A stretch of DNA of 64,000 bases from Pycnopodia helianthoides (GCA_032158295.1 CM063256.1:6186034-6250033); one strand, 5' to 3'; numbered from the stretch's first letter, positions 32,828 to 48,057 are shown. Numbers and translations: made by a program. Notes: generated by a model not told the origin, from the sequence alone.

Positions 32828-34392
32828 CTAAAAGAAGGACAATATTCCATTGAAAACAAATAAAAAATTTACCCCAAAAATCAATTTGCTTTTTATTCTT
32901 CTAAATTTATTTTTTATTTTTTTGTAGGGGGGGGGGGGCAGTTGGTATTTATTTTTGAAAGGGGAATCCACTCACCACTATCCACTCACCATTATTTCAG
33001 TCATTATGATTACCACATGATGATTTCTTTTGAGCACAAATCAATTATCATTTGTCATCATGATGAAAAGGTTTCGAGTGGATTGAACACCCACCCCTTA
33101 CTTTAATTAAAAAAATATTTTCCGTTGATGTCTTGTGTGTAGGCAAAGAAAGGATCAATGAGGGTATAGGGAAGCTCGCCACTTCTATTTTACAGAGGGA
33201 TTTATAGCATTGTCATTGTTCATTGACATGACGGCGAACATCATTGACACTTCAAACAGCCCAATGGTTTTGCCCGGTATCCGGACACGGATTGTTGGCG
33301 ACTCGCACAGTCCCCCGTTTCCCACTGTTTCCTACCAAACACTTACCCGTGGGATTTAGCTCCTCGTTTTCGTTCGTCCGATTGGCCCTTTCGCTGTCTG
33401 TCTTTCGGCTTTTTTCCCTGACGACGTTGTGGCAATTTGTTGTGGCCTTCAACGTTGAACTGCACCCCTTTGGACTATCCGTGAGAAGTGTGGACGTGTG
33501 GACGAAGTAGGCCTATCCAGGGTGTCATAGGTCACCTTATACAGTAGTGAGTCAGTACGACTACACACGATCGACTTCGAAACGCTGAAGTTGGATCACG
33601 TTTCAGCTTACAAAAAGTACCCATTCTTCCTAAATAGCTGAATGAGCCGGACAATTTCGGAAGCTGTGGTTAGGGTTCTTATCGCTGTTCCTTGTGCAGC
33701 CTCAAAAAGCACACGTTTTCGGCATTTTAAAGTCTTATTTACACTTCACATGCATGATGTCTGTGCTTCTGCAAGCCTTCGATGCATGTTTTCATGCACG
33801 AAGTCAGTGATTGCGCAACACCATCAACAACCTTGCCCACCTTGTGACGTCATGGTCTTTCTAACCAATCAAACGCCCTCAACGGCAAAATGCTTTCAAG
33901 TTTTGCCAAATCCCCAATAATGACCTTTTTTTTTGATGCAATATTACAGACAAACTGAGAACCCAAATAATTTAACTAACTCATTAAACAGTAGTCTAAT
34001 ATCATATCTGCAAGTATTACAATCGTCTCTGCTTTCTCAAAAATCGCTCTAGTAACACTTTAATGCAATTTATATGGATTTCGTAAACTGGGTTTTGCTT
34101 ATTTTGGAGCTCCTGGTAAATGGAGTGTTTTGATCAAGAGTGGTCCCCCAAATTTAGTTCGGCAAAACGAAACAGTCAGTTTCTAAGATGTACTTATGGA
34201 TTTTGATTTATTTTTTTCGAAGTTATTCACGTTTTTCACTTAACGACCTTTTGATCATTACAAATTTGAAATTGCAATTAACGACCAATATAGCGCTGAG
34301 CGGACGATACAAGATTGGACTGCAGCGGTGATTGATTTGTGCTCCTGGCAAAAATGGCATGACTAGGGGATTGTTCCAGACTGGAAACTTAC

Positions 34393-34477
34393 ATAATGGG
34401 GAACAATTGCCGAATGTCCTGCACAACCTTCTCATCCTTATCATCCCGGGAAACCGCCAGCTGCTGGTGAGCCATGC
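34393..34477 (-). CDS. unassigned internal exon candidate
   Basis: Acceptor TTGATTGTAG and donor TAT|GTAAGT bound a charged frame, MAHQQLAVSRDDKDEKVVQD then IRQLFPI. It does not join in phase to the 32.7 kb candidate, so either another exon intervenes or they are unrelated. No homologue recognised. Confidence 0.35.
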
Positions 34478-34479
34478 CT

Positions 34480-37290
34480 ACAATCAAAACAACATTGAGA
34501 AAGGGAAAAATGCAGATATTGATTTAAAAAGGGGGAAATATCAACGGATCGTCTGTTCAGGTAGTCGGCTGTTCAGGAAGACACAATCAGAACTATTTGG
34601 TAAGCACTTCCATCAATTAAAGATATGAGTCTTTGCTTTCAGTAGCAGTTTATAGGCAAGGGAGGCACGTGCCCCGGGCGCAGATTTAGAAGGGGAAAAA
34701 TCGAAGGTTTGTTGGTATTTATTTTGTTGTTTCTTAAGAGGTGGATGGGTATGGTCACGCCCCGGGCGCCACGAACCCTAATTAAGCCACATGCTTTGCA
34801 AGTTTGTATGATCGATATTGGGTTTTTTAATCAACCAAAAAGAGGTAATCTTACAGTGTGCTCGTGGAAAGGAATGGCCTAGTCAGAAACATGATACATG
34901 GACTGTTAGCTTTAAAAAAAACTTTGGTCTTCCCATCCTCCTAGGGATGTTTTTACCAGCCTGCTCTGGTAATCATCAGGAGACTGTTTAATATAGCGGG
35001 AGTAGTTGAGCGGGCTGATATACCGTCAAATGACCTTTGACCTCATAAATTTGGAAAAATGAATAAAAATGGTCAATAATGAGATTCTTATAGAATACAT
35101 TTATACCGATGTATGACCTTCATCCGCAGAGGGAGGGACGTACGTGAATACATGAAGAGGGGGGTCAAAGATATGAATAATCACGGTCCATTTCTCAAGC
35201 TGTCTCAATGGAATAATCGAAAATGCGGTGTATATAAATAGACCAAACATTTCGGGATCGGTATATTGAGACGAGAAGAATATTATACATTTAGGTAAAA
35301 CAGAATAATTGAGCGTGTGTTATCAACATTATAATAGACTTTCGGAGTTTCTAGACCACTTCAATTGGTTCCAACCAATAAGGGTAGGCCTATAGATTCA
35401 TATTAATCAGTGGAACGCTTTAATCTCGTATAGTTCCTTCATTGATCAAGCCATGAACATACATAAGAAGCAACAATGAATCTATACGATTTAATAAGAC
35501 TGTGACATTCGACTTTATTATTGAGAACTTTCAATTGGTTGAATCTCAGAGTCAGTGCCTGTAATTCCGACAGTATGACTTGAGCCTAAATGTAAAGGAA
35601 AACAACGTTGACAACGACGAGCACAATGCCGGAGTTGACGTGTTTAAACTTATAACTCAGTGCACGAGTCGGGATGACTTCGTCAATCATTCTCCAGAAA
35701 ATTTGATATGGATGAGTCTTATTCCAGTTATTTTTGGGACTGGAGGAAGGGAAGGAGGAGAATACCCAAATCGGTGGTGGACAGGGGAGGACGGAGGACT
35801 CAACGCAGAACAGCAATGGTGACGGTCACGGGGAGCTAAGCGACTACAATGAGTCACCCTCCAACGACCAACGATCTACCGTTGCTGTATGTTGTTTGCT
35901 TTGGAACAGGTCAATAGTTTTAAAATGATTTGTCAGAATGGTTCTTTGTGGGAAGTTATCGGCCCCGAAAAATGTTTGTAGAAGAAAGCTGCTCTATGGT
36001 GCATTTTGAACCTTTCTTTATCTTTTGTGCCAGGAGTTTAGTTTAAATTATTAATATTAAGCCGATTAAGATGCTCTTTGATGCATTCTTAGCCTTCTTG
36101 GGGAATATTTTGAAGCAACATTTAATCAGTTAGTGGTCCCCCTACCTTTTTATTTTCTTTTTTAATTTATGGAAACAGTCGAGGACACTGCATGCACTCT
36201 CCTCGACTGTTTCCATAAATTAAACACATTTATACATAACACTGTCATAATTATTTCAATACATACGAAAAAAGGTATGCATTTAAGCATGTTATTTTGA
36301 GACAAGTTGATCACGTTGTTCCCATCTTTACTTGTTTAGTTTTAAGAATTACCTTAGTCAAATGTAGGCATTTATTTCCACTACTTGAACAATTCTGGGG
36401 GGGGGGGTGATCCTATGGGCCAACCCCTGCTCCAAAAAACAGGGGTATATTATTATAATACCCCCACCCCATCCTGGATTCATTTATAGGCACTGGACTT
36501 TCTATTATTCAAGCAGGCTATTTTATCAACATCGTGGTGTAGTCTTTTGGGTCAGGTTCTCATTATTGTCGAGAACCAGACTGTTTCCCTTCACAGCCTC
36601 TTATTGCTTGTTGGCTTCTTCCGTGATTGGGTGATGCAAGATGCCCACAAATTCAATATTTATTTTTCTTATGTGTATTTGTATGTTATTGTCCAACGTT
36701 GAAATGTGTGTGTATAGCTACACCATTAAAGAAAAACGAAACCTTTACAAAATTAGGCACGCAGGCCCGTCAAACAAGTTTTTCTATTCCCCCTCCCCCA
36801 CCCCACCCCCCGGCTGCTCATACATTCTGTAAATGTACGTAACGTTATTTATCATTAAACAAACGGCTTTCAATTAATTAAGCTTAGCCACTGTACATAC
36901 TTAAAAGCATTCCATTACCACGTTTGCCATGAAACTGCAAATTGGTTACGTGAAATGTCGTAACTTCCGTATAAGATCGAGTCTGGACAGCTTATTGCAT
37001 ATTGTTGAGGTGTTCGCTAACGTCTGCTCGCTGAATGGTTATACAAAATGGGACCAAAAGTCTCAGAGGGTAGAAAATCTTATCATTCGTAAAGTGAACC
37101 TTAAAACGATGCTTTTATGTTAATACATTTTAAAAGCAAACAAACTTCGTAGAGCTGCACTCAACGAAAATTACTCACCTGTTTTTTCCGCGTAATATTG
37201 ATCGGAAAGACCTGTAGTCTCTTCTCAAGCTTAGATCGATATTTCAGACAATTTCTTATTAATCGACTTGAGGCCAATACGTGTAACTAT
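34480..37290. other. no gene recognised
   Basis: Unassigned sequence. It holds one perfect hairpin (36161-36224) and several G/C homopolymer tracts. Open frames here lack family signatures. Confidence 0.35.
36161..36224. repeat. perfect 25-bp hairpin
   Basis: The arms 36161-36185 (TTTAATTTATGGAAACAGTC..) and 36200-36224 are exact complements around a 14-base centre. Confidence 0.9.
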
Positions 37291-37297
37291 TTGAGTA

Positions 37298-37380
37298 TTT
37301 AATTGGAATAAAAGGCTGCTCAAGCCACTCAGTACAAAGAAAGTGTCAATACATGTCGTATGGGGTAATAATGGTATTTA
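37298..37380 (+). mobile_element. relic of a Ngaro B-repeat end
   Basis: ATAAAAGGCTGCTCAAGCCA..CAGTACAAA..GGGGTAATAATGGTA matches the last 80 bases of B1/B2 in the element at 19980-26654, with clear divergence. It is an old end fragment of a related element. Confidence 0.75.
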
Positions 37381-37670
37381 TTGATTTTTAACACGAAAAA
37401 ATCTCTTTGTCTATAGGAATGTCTGTCTCTTATCTCAAAATGTTCCTTTCTCCATGGAATGAATGTATAATACATAAATTGGTAAGGATCGGGGGAAACC
37501 TTGTGAAAAACAATTAAATAAAAAAAAGAAATGAAACTTATTTTGGATAAATTTAATACAAGTACTAATATTGTTCCAGGAATCGAACTGTCGAGCTTGT
37601 ATAAAAGTCACAATCATTAAAAATTGTTCTAGCAAAATTGCTATCAATATTCAATGTTTGTCTGCGGTAG

Positions 37671-39600
<1,930 letters not shown>

Positions 39601-39642
39601 CGGCCCTAGACTGGTACGTTGTCCTTATCCGCAAGGATAAGC

Positions 39643-40948
39643 CATTGATCTACATTATACTGACTGGATAGGACGACTGTGCGTAAATATGGCGAACGCG
39701 CGCGTTTGCAAGTGGGGCTTTTGAATTTAAACGGCGAGGCGGCGCATGAGTCTGAACGCAACGCAAATAAATGATTTACGAGGTCGTGGACAAATATTGT
39801 TCCGTTTTTTGCCGTATTTAAGGGTTCCGTTATGTAAAACAAGGGATGACACCGTAGTCAAACACAAGTTTTATGCTGCAAAAATGGTAAAGGCTTGTGT
39901 TGCGGTAGGTTGCTCTTCTTCAGGAGCTATGTACGGACGAGAAAATCGGATTTCCTTTCACAGGTAAGTGGTGTAGTCTGCAGAAAAAAGAACACTAACA
40001 CTATTAGTATTACTTGGTTATGCTGTTTTCAAAACAGTATTTTAGGCCTGTATATTGTTTTTTAAATACAAACTTCAATATTGTGTATAGGTGTTCGGGC
40101 CATCAAGGGCGGACACCTTTTGTTTGGGTTTTGTTTTTCTGTGTAGGTGTAAACTTCAATGCTTTTGAATTAAATTAAATTTGATTGAATTCAAAGTTGT
40201 TTTTGTTTTTGACATTTTCTCGTGATTGCCTGTCTGAAATTTTTAGGAATATTTTCATTGGCAGACTGAACCTTTACGTTACGTTTTTCTGCTTATAGTC
40301 TTCACTTCTCTCTTTTTTACGTTTTAGCGTTTCTGTTTCGTGTGTAACTAATTAAATTTCTGATAAGATGAATACACAGTTATGGTTTTTTCAGTTTTAC
40401 TTTCCATGTGGCAATTATCTAACTTTCTAATTGTAAATATTAAACAAATGGAGCTAAACTGGCACCTCATTGAAAAAGTCATAATTTTGTATTGAATAAA
40501 CCACTATCTATGTGCGAGAGTCTTGTTTATTTATTAAACGGTCACATTAGCCACAATTTCTCTTATTCCAAATTTATTGGTTTTTAAGATTGGACCTCGA
40601 AGTTTTCTTATGTGCTTGATACTTTAAAAACAAATATGCGTTCATGCTCTAGCTAGGCCTCTATAAATTAATTGATGAAATATCAATCTAGATTAAGAAA
40701 CTCTCTCCAAAAAGAAAAATTATCATAAAAAAATGAATATTAATTTTATACTTTAACTTCACCATGCTCATCATCACTACTACTGTACTGCATGCTTGAG
40801 GCGCTGCATGCATGCTGGGGCCGCCGCGCTTGCGTACTTTCACGCAAATACCCCTTGCAGCGACTAAGCGCTTAGCCATAACAGCGATCATCGAACGTGC
40901 ACAAACGCGCTGAGTTGTCCTATCCAGTCAGTATAATGTAGATCAATG
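39643..40948 (+). mobile_element. P-type DNA transposon remnant, copy 2
   Basis: The ends are CATTGATCTAC...GTAGATCAATG with a perfect 8-base duplication GGATAAGC (39635-39642 and 40949-40956). At 1306 bases it is longer than copy 1 and keeps more of the former first intron. It has no transposase beyond the THAP exon. Confidence 0.9.
39884..39963 (+). CDS. THAP first exon, P-type copy 2
   Basis: The frame MVKACVAVGCSSSGAM..ISFHR is intact, with donor CAG|GTAAGT. Compared with copy 1 the changes are few and the Cys spacing is kept. Confidence 0.8.
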
Positions 40949-40959
40949 GGATAAGCCCA

Positions 40960-41601
40960 TAAACATAAAGGTTCAGTCTGCCAACGAATTTATTCCTAAA
41001 AAATTCATACAAGCAATCACGAAAAAATGTCAAAAACAATTAACAACTTTGAATTCAATCAAATTTAATTTAATTCAAAAGCATTGAAGTTTACACCTAC
41101 ACAGAAAAACAAAACCCAAACAAAAGGTGTTCACCCTTGTTAGCCCGAACACTCATACAATATATTGAAGTTTGTATTTAAACAAATAATATAGGCCTAC
41201 AGGCCTAAAATACTATTTTGAAAACAGCATGATTAAGTAATATAAAATATGTGTCAGTGTTCGCTTTTGTTTGCAGACTGCACCACTTACCTGTGAAAGG
41301 AAATCCGATTTTCTCGTCCGTACATAGCTCCTGAAGAAGAGCAACCTACCGCTTTACCATAGTTGCAGCATAAAACTTGTGTTTGACTACGGTGTCATCC
41401 CTTGTTTTACATAACGAAACCTTTAGATACGGCAAAAAACGGAGCAATGTTTTTCCACGACCCCGAAAATCATTTATTTGCGTTGCGTGCAGACTTGTGC
41501 GCCGCCTCGCCGTTTAAATTCAAACGCCCCACTTGCAAACGCGCGCGTTCGCTACATTTACGCGCAGTCGTCCTATCCAGTCAGTATAATGTAGATCAAT
41601 G
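40960..41601 (-). mobile_element. P-type DNA transposon remnant, copy 3 (inverted, truncated)
   Basis: It is the inverted counterpart of about the first 640 bases of copy 2, ending at GATCAATG (41601). Its other end is truncated beside the target duplication of copy 2. Copies 2 and 3 thus form a hairpin with 640-base arms. Confidence 0.85.
41291..41360 (-). pseudogene. THAP first exon, P-type copy 3 (broken)
   Basis: The start ATG (41360) and donor (CAG|GTAAGT) remain, but a 10-base deletion after MVK removes the first Cys and brings a TAG into frame as the fifth codon. Confidence 0.8.
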
Positions 41602-42254
41602 GATAAGCCCAGGCACCGGTCTATTTGTCAAAGAGATGGTCACTGCTACTGGTCCCCTGTCCAACTGGTCCCCCTATCTGCAAGACCGCAATGGGATGCG
41701 AGGTCAAAGGTGCGTTTGTCAGGATTACTCCAAACGCTCAAAGCCGGTCTCTGGCGTAAAACACAAGCCTCGAAGTGTGACGTCAGATGTCGGGCCAGCT
41801 CGGCCCCAGCGGCCTATCCACTATCCAGGACCGCTGGGATGGGCTAATCAGCTTGCACAGAATCTTGTTCAGAAAGTACGTCATGCGTGCAGCGCTGGCA
41901 GTGTGAGTGTGATGCATGATGGGACTGAGCATGGGACTGAGCATTAACGTTAACGATACGTTTGCCCATCTCAGCGCCTTTGGTTTTAGGGCAAGGCGCT
42001 GGGGACGAGCGAAGCTACACGTTGCTAGCCCGAACATCTGACGTCACACTTCGAGGCTCGTGTTTTACGCCAGAGACCGGCTTTGAGCGTTTGGAGGAAT
42101 CCTGACAAACGCACCTTTGACCTCACATCCCATTGCGGTCTTGCAGATAGGGGACCAGTTGGACAGGGGATCAGTAGCAGTGACTATCTCTTTGACCAAT
42201 AGACCGGTGCCTGTTCTTATCCTTGCGGATAAGGACAGCGGACCAGTCTACTAC

Positions 42255-43220
42255 GTTGCCTCCCTTGTCGTTGCCTGTGCATCGTTCACTATTTTCAGGT
42301 AAGATTATTTTGCTTTTTTATCAAAGTTTCCTCAACAAATAATAAATGGTCCTAGAAATAAAGAACTCTGGCATATTCTGAGATCATGACATGTTCGAGA
42401 GGAGGATAAAACTGTGAGAAATTTCCCTTTGTAAAATTGGTTTCTGTAAGGCATGAAATTAAAGTAGGCCCTCTAGTGTTCTTGGAAAGTATACGTAATG
42501 CATGTTGGATAGATGCTGCTATGTGTAAATTCTATGTGTTTCTTTATGGTATAAAAGTACAATCCCATGTGTGCATTTTTATCCTACCTTGGTACTTTTT
42601 GTTTGGTAAAACATTTACAGAGATGTCAGTGCTTTTTAGGACAAATTGAGCAAAGTTGTGGTAATAAATTGGTTGTTTTCTCCACAATATTTAATAAATT
42701 TAGGGAACATGCCCTTGTGATATTAGGTAATTGATACACAGTCATTGCTTTTATTTCACTGTGATTAAATTGTGACTGTAAAATGGTAATTTAAAGGAAC
42801 CCATTACTATTTCTGTCAACCATGTAAGGAAGAGAGTAAGGTTAATTGATGCACTGATTGGCTAACAATTTTGACTGATTATCATTCATGCACAAAGACT
42901 CCATCTAGCACCGTTATGTTTCCCAATAATTATCAGGGCTTACACTGGTACACTAGTATCTTGGAAACTAAGTTGTAATCATGACTCAATTGCAAGTAGT
43001 GCACATAATCCTGTAAATATCAGTGTGTTACATGCACATATATTGTTACAAGTACACTACTATTTTAGCTGAAGACAGATTTGTACAGAATTTTACAAAG
43101 AAAACCTTGGTTTCAAAGATAAGTGGCACATTTTAGGGCTGTGTAACAGACTTTGTCATAAGTCTTGATTATTTCTTACTCTTGCAGCGTATTTCTTATT
43201 TCTTTATTGAACCCTCTGGT
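42255..43220. other. no gene recognised
   Basis: Intergenic sequence between the foldback element and the minisatellite; no exon or element ends seen. Confidence 0.4.
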
Positions 43221-43224
43221 GAAA

Positions 43225-44908
43225 GCGTGAGCCTCAAGCCAATGCATTCCATACATATAAACTAACGTGAGCCTCAAGCCAATGCATTCCATACCTATGG
43301 ACTAACATGAGCCTCAGGCCAATGCGTTCCATACCTATGGACTAACATGAGCCTCAGGCCAATGCGTTCCATACATATGGACTAACATGAGCCTCAAGCC
43401 ATTGCGTTCCATACCTATGGACAAACATCAGCCTAAAGCCAATGCGTTCCATGCCTATGGACTAACATGAGCCTCAAGCCATTGCGTTCCATGCCTATGG
43501 ACCAACGTGAGCCTCAAGCCAATATATTCCATACTTATGGACTATCATGAGCCTCAAGCCATGCATTCCATACATATGGACTAATGTGAGCCTCAATGTA
43601 TTCCATACCTATGGACTAACATGAGCCTCAAACCAATGTATTCCAAACCTATGGACTAACGCGAGCCTCAAGCCATTCATTCCATACCTATGGACTAACG
43701 TGAGCCTCAAACCAATGTGTTCCAAACCTATGGACTAACGCGAGCCTCAAGCCATGCATTCCATACCTATGGACTAACGTGAGTCTCAAACCAATGCGTT
43801 CCATACCTATGGACTAACGTGAGCCTCAAGCCAATGCATTCCATACCTATGGACTAACCTGAGCCTCAAACCATGCATTCCATACCTATGGACAAACGTG
43901 AGCCTCAAGCCAATGCGTTCCATGCCTATGGACTAACGTGAGCCTCAAGCCAATGTATTCCATACCTATGGACTAACGTGAGCCTCAAGCCAATGCGTTC
44001 CATACCTATGGACTAACATGAGCCTCAAGCCAATGCGTTCCATACCTCTGGACTAACATGAGCATCAAGCCAATGCATTCCATACCTATGGACTAACGTG
44101 AGCCTCCAATGCGTTCCATACCTATGTACTAACATGAGCCTCAAGCCAATGCGTTCCATACCTATGGACTAACATTGAGCCTAAAGCCAATGCATTCCAT
44201 TCCTATGGACTAACATGAGCCTCGAGCCAATGCGTTCCATACATATGGACTAACGTGAGCCTCAAGCCATTGCGTTCCATGCATATGAACTAACGTGAGC
44301 CTCAAGCCAATGCATTCCATACCTATGGACTAACATGAGCCTCAAGCCAATGCATTCCATACATATGAACTAACGTGAGCCTCAAGCCAATGCATTCCAT
44401 ACCTATGGACTAACATGAGCCTCAGGCCAATGCGTTCCATACCTATGGACTAACATGAGCCTCAGGCCAATGCGTTCCATACATATGGACTAACATGAGC
44501 CTCAAGCCATTGCATTCCATACCTATGGACAAACGTCAGCCTAAAGCCAATGCGTTCCATGCCTATGGACTAACATGAGCCTCAAGCCATTGCGTTCCAT
44601 GCCTATGGACTAACGTGAGCCTCAAGCCAATATATTCCATACTTATGGACTATCATGAGCCTCAAGCCAATGCGTTCCATACAGATGGACTAAAGTGAGC
44701 CTCAAGCCAATGTATTCCATACCTATGGACTAACATGAGCCTCAAACCAATGTATTCCAAACCTATGGACTAACGCGAGCCTCAAGCCATGCATTCCATA
44801 CCTATGGACTAACGTGAGCCTCAAACCAATGTGTTCCAAACCTATGGACTAACGTGAGCCTCAAGCCCTGCATTCCATACATATGGACTAACATGAGCTT
44901 CAAGCCAA
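43225..44908. repeat. 40-bp minisatellite, about 42 copies, with higher-order duplication
   Basis: The unit is GTGAGCCTCAAGCCAATGCA followed by TTCCATACCTATGGACTAAC, with variants at several fixed positions and occasional deletions of 2-8 bases. The run of variants starting at 43303 (CAGGCC, CAGGCC, CATTGC, CCTAAAGCC, CATTGC, AATATATT) recurs at 44411, a 1108-base offset. Confidence 0.95.
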
Positions 44909-45066
44909 TGTGTAATCGGTTTTTCACTATTTTCTCGTGACCCAGATGGCCGATCGATCTCAAACTTCTACAGGTTTGTCAGTTTATGTATGGTGGATTA
45001 CATAAAGTACTTACACTGCCAGCAACTGTTTTGTTAGCAAAAACCAATTCTGTAATGTTCCTTTAA
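44908..45066 (+). mobile_element. truncated TTAA MITE, family 2 (copy C)
   Basis: It covers the right part of family 2, from GTGTAATCGGTTTTTCACTA to TGTAATGTTCCTTTAA. It joins the minisatellite at a shared AATGTG, so the left part was lost, probably during array expansion. Confidence 0.88.
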
Positions 45067-48057
45067 AGGTTTGTCGTTAAAAAGTTCATTCAAAACTTCT
45101 TGTGACCGTTGACAAAAGAAAACCTTCCCATAATCTGACTAAAATTGCAAACATAAGAAACGGAATTCTTATTGGCAGATCTATGAATGGTTTGAATTTA
45201 CTTCAAGTTTTAAATTATTATTCCCAGCTGCTTCGGACAAAATTGCAAAGTATCACTGAATTGATGTTTTCCATGATTTATACAATATAAATTGATTGAA
45301 TATCTAAAGGCAGTTTTTAAACTGAAATGTCCCGATATTAAATGAAGAAGAAAAAAATGAATTTCATTTTTCGGGAATTGTTAGTTAAGGCTTGAGCACT
45401 CAACAATACTGTTTAAAATGAAATTATATTTAATATTCATTCAGCAACAGGCATTCATTGGAAACATGCCATAATCTTGTATGTAAAACGCGGCTTCAAG
45501 GGGGCACATAAAAATGTTAACAGTAGTGTTTGCTATCCGCTAACAAACATTTTTGCATTTCATTTTGTGTGCTCTGTACGTACAAACTGTTGATATTGAT
45601 GACGGAGCCCAAGCCGAGATATGGCAAAAGCCCGCGATTTTGCAAATTATGTGATTATTTAATACAATGGTGGAACACTAACATTAATTCACGGATTTCG
45701 CAATATCAGATTTTAAAAAATTGTACATATTAAATATACATTTACGGACCAAACTGTTACAAAGTTACTTTATTGGTTGGAAATTAACAAAACATAAACA
45801 AAAATTTAAACAATAGGTGTTCACCTAATAAACCAAAAACATTAGGCCTACCTCATTTTGTGTTTTGTGTATTTTGTTCTGAGTTAATAATCACCCAGTT
45901 TTATCTAATCAACTAGTTTCCCTTACGGTTTACATTACAAACTTACAGCTTATTTGGTGCACTTTGTCTTCCATGAAAACAGCAAAGTATGTTTCTATTG
46001 TTTGTTTAGTTTTTTACGGATTGCACCCCCCCCCCCGTGAATTCAGGGAATTTTCATATCCTAACTTTGAGCAACTCTTTTTAAAAATTCACGTTCGTGA
46101 CTGACTTATCCTGAGCTATAGCATTGATATAACATTGATAGCAATTGATATAAATGATATATCTGTAGCATTGATATAAGATTGATGTAGCAATTGATAT
46201 CAATGATATACATATAGCTATGATATAACATTGATATAGGCCTAACATTGATAGCAATTGATATACATTATATACCTATAGCTTTGGTATAGCAGTTGAT
46301 ATAAATTAAATACCTATAGCATTGATATAAACATAAACTTAAATATTGATGTACATGTCAAATGTTTATGAGAACGACAAGTTCCAACTGCATTTAGCCA
46401 TAATTATACCATGTACTATTCTTATTTGAATCACTACGTTTTGCTCATATACAATTCATACTCATTTTGGAATCACCACGACCTGTAATTTTACTATGTA
46501 GGATAAATCTGTAGTGGTAATGGTATCTTCGTTTTAAACATTAACCTCAGATTTACATTACACAAAACTGATAAGTAAAAAAGATGGGCTTTAAAAAACA
46601 ATGTGTTTTACAGCACAAATTCGAAAATGTATATATTATTAATTATTATTGCATTCATAAACCGATGTAACAAAACACTTACCAAAGCAAAAACACATCA
46701 CACGGGTGCAATATGTTCATATTCAAGAATCTACAACGAACTCTAAGACCTTTTTAAAAACCTCAACAATTGTAAAGTAATTAGTCTTTTTAAAAAAATA
46801 GAATGGGTTTGGAAAAGTAAATACTAAGATAAATAATTTAATTGTGTAAGAAAAGTTATGTCGAATTAGTGACTTTAAAATATCTTAGTTATCTTTATAA
46901 TAAAGAGACTCAATACTTTTCTTCCCTTCCGGTCTCGTATTGGTTACATTTCCTGTTAAGTGAAGTGAAACTAAAATGATTCCACATAGTAAAAAAAATG
47001 AATTTATTACGGTCAATTTCAGTTCTAGTAAGTTACAGTATTCAATACGTGTATTCAAATTTATGCTAAACTTTACAAGTTACCATTCAAATATAACCTA
47101 ATTAGGGAGTCAAATGGGTGTGTATAGTTAAGTTCCCAGTTATTGTCGAACAAAAATGGTTAGCTTCAATTTGATTATTCACTCGTTATAAAAGAAATAT
47201 CAAAATAAATTCGTACGAATTTGCACAATATCCCTGACAGAAAAAAACGGGTTTCTTTTTTGGTCATTTTCACTCAAACTTGAGCACCGAATTTGATGGA
47301 ATTCCAATAGGTTGATTGGAGGTGTGTTTATCGAAAACTACGGGGTATAATGCATTTAACCCTGCGTGACACCACCAAAAAAACTCACACACTGCCACCA
47401 ACAGGTACTTTTTAAGTGTACGTTTTGATATTTCGTGGAATACATGTTTTTTAGGAACACAATCACGTTTAAATCACCTAAACTATTAGATAAAGACCCT
47501 CTTTTGACCAAGAGAAATAAATTATAGCCACTTTTCATTTGAAAGTTGCCCACATGTGTCTCTATTTATAGTTTATACCACTTTACTCTCCCTTTGCCTC
47601 TTAAACTCATGGAATTAGTATATGTTTGTTTACCAAAGACAGCCATGATCCCCTTATCTCTTTTGAATGGTCTTTCCTACTAGTCCAATAGGCACAGTCT
47701 CACTCATTTGGCACCTTGATATGCCCCCTCTACAGTTTCACCGCGAAGTCATCTGACAACCAAAAGGTTCACTTCACATAGTAGTGACTATTACGTCCAA
47801 TGCTAAGTGAATGCTGTACAATGCCTATGGGAATACCAATTCCTATGGGAAAACTAGGTAATTAATTGATTTTTGTGTGTGTGAAAAACAACCCTGATGA
47901 TAACAAGACAGTTGGCATGCTATTTGGCTAGGTTTGGCTAGGTGAAGCTGAGGAACTTTGATTTATTTAGAAACAAAAATAAAAAATGGCGAGGTACTAA
48001 TTGTTTAATTAAAAACAGACACTTAAAAAGTCCCTGATGGCACCATGGAAGGTTAAC
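45067..48057. other. AT-rich intergenic sequence, no gene recognised
   Basis: It contains a degenerate ATTGATATA tandem tract at 46113-46345 and otherwise nothing recognisable. Confidence 0.4.
46113..46345. repeat. degenerate (ATTGATATA)-type tandem tract
   Basis: Many imperfect copies of CATTGATATAA / AATTGATATAAATGATATA with short interruptions. Confidence 0.75.

Larger units (their letters stand above)
29530..34063. mobile_element. candidate 4.5 kb element with TTAA and 25-bp inverted ends
   Basis: The left end is TTAAAGTGTTACTAGAGCGA (29530) and the right end is its complement (to 34063), with one mismatch over about 25 bases. TTAA at both boundaries fits a piggyBac/Kolobok-style duplication. 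It encloses the P2RX7-domain-like exons and the minus-strand exon candidate at 32.7 kb. No transposase was recognised, so the two ends could instead belong to separate small elements. Confidence 0.45.
39608..42252. mobile_element. large foldback element split by P-type insertions
   Basis: The right arm (about 42030-42252) is the inverted complement of a left arm now in two pieces: 39608-39642 (ACTGG..GTCCTTATCCGCAAGGATAAG) and 41602-41800 (CAGGCACCGGTCTATT...). Restored across the insertion, the arms are about 230 bases. The P-type copies 2 and 3 sit exactly at the break. Confidence 0.8.

Noticed and set aside
35580..35928. Plus-strand frame VDVFKLITQCTSRDDFVNH as a gene
   Set aside because: No splice context, family motif or conserved pattern; left as unassigned.
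43225..44908. Regular repeats with possible spacers, CRISPR-like
   Set aside because: The units are contiguous 40-mers with point variants and no unique spacers, in a eukaryotic intergenic region.
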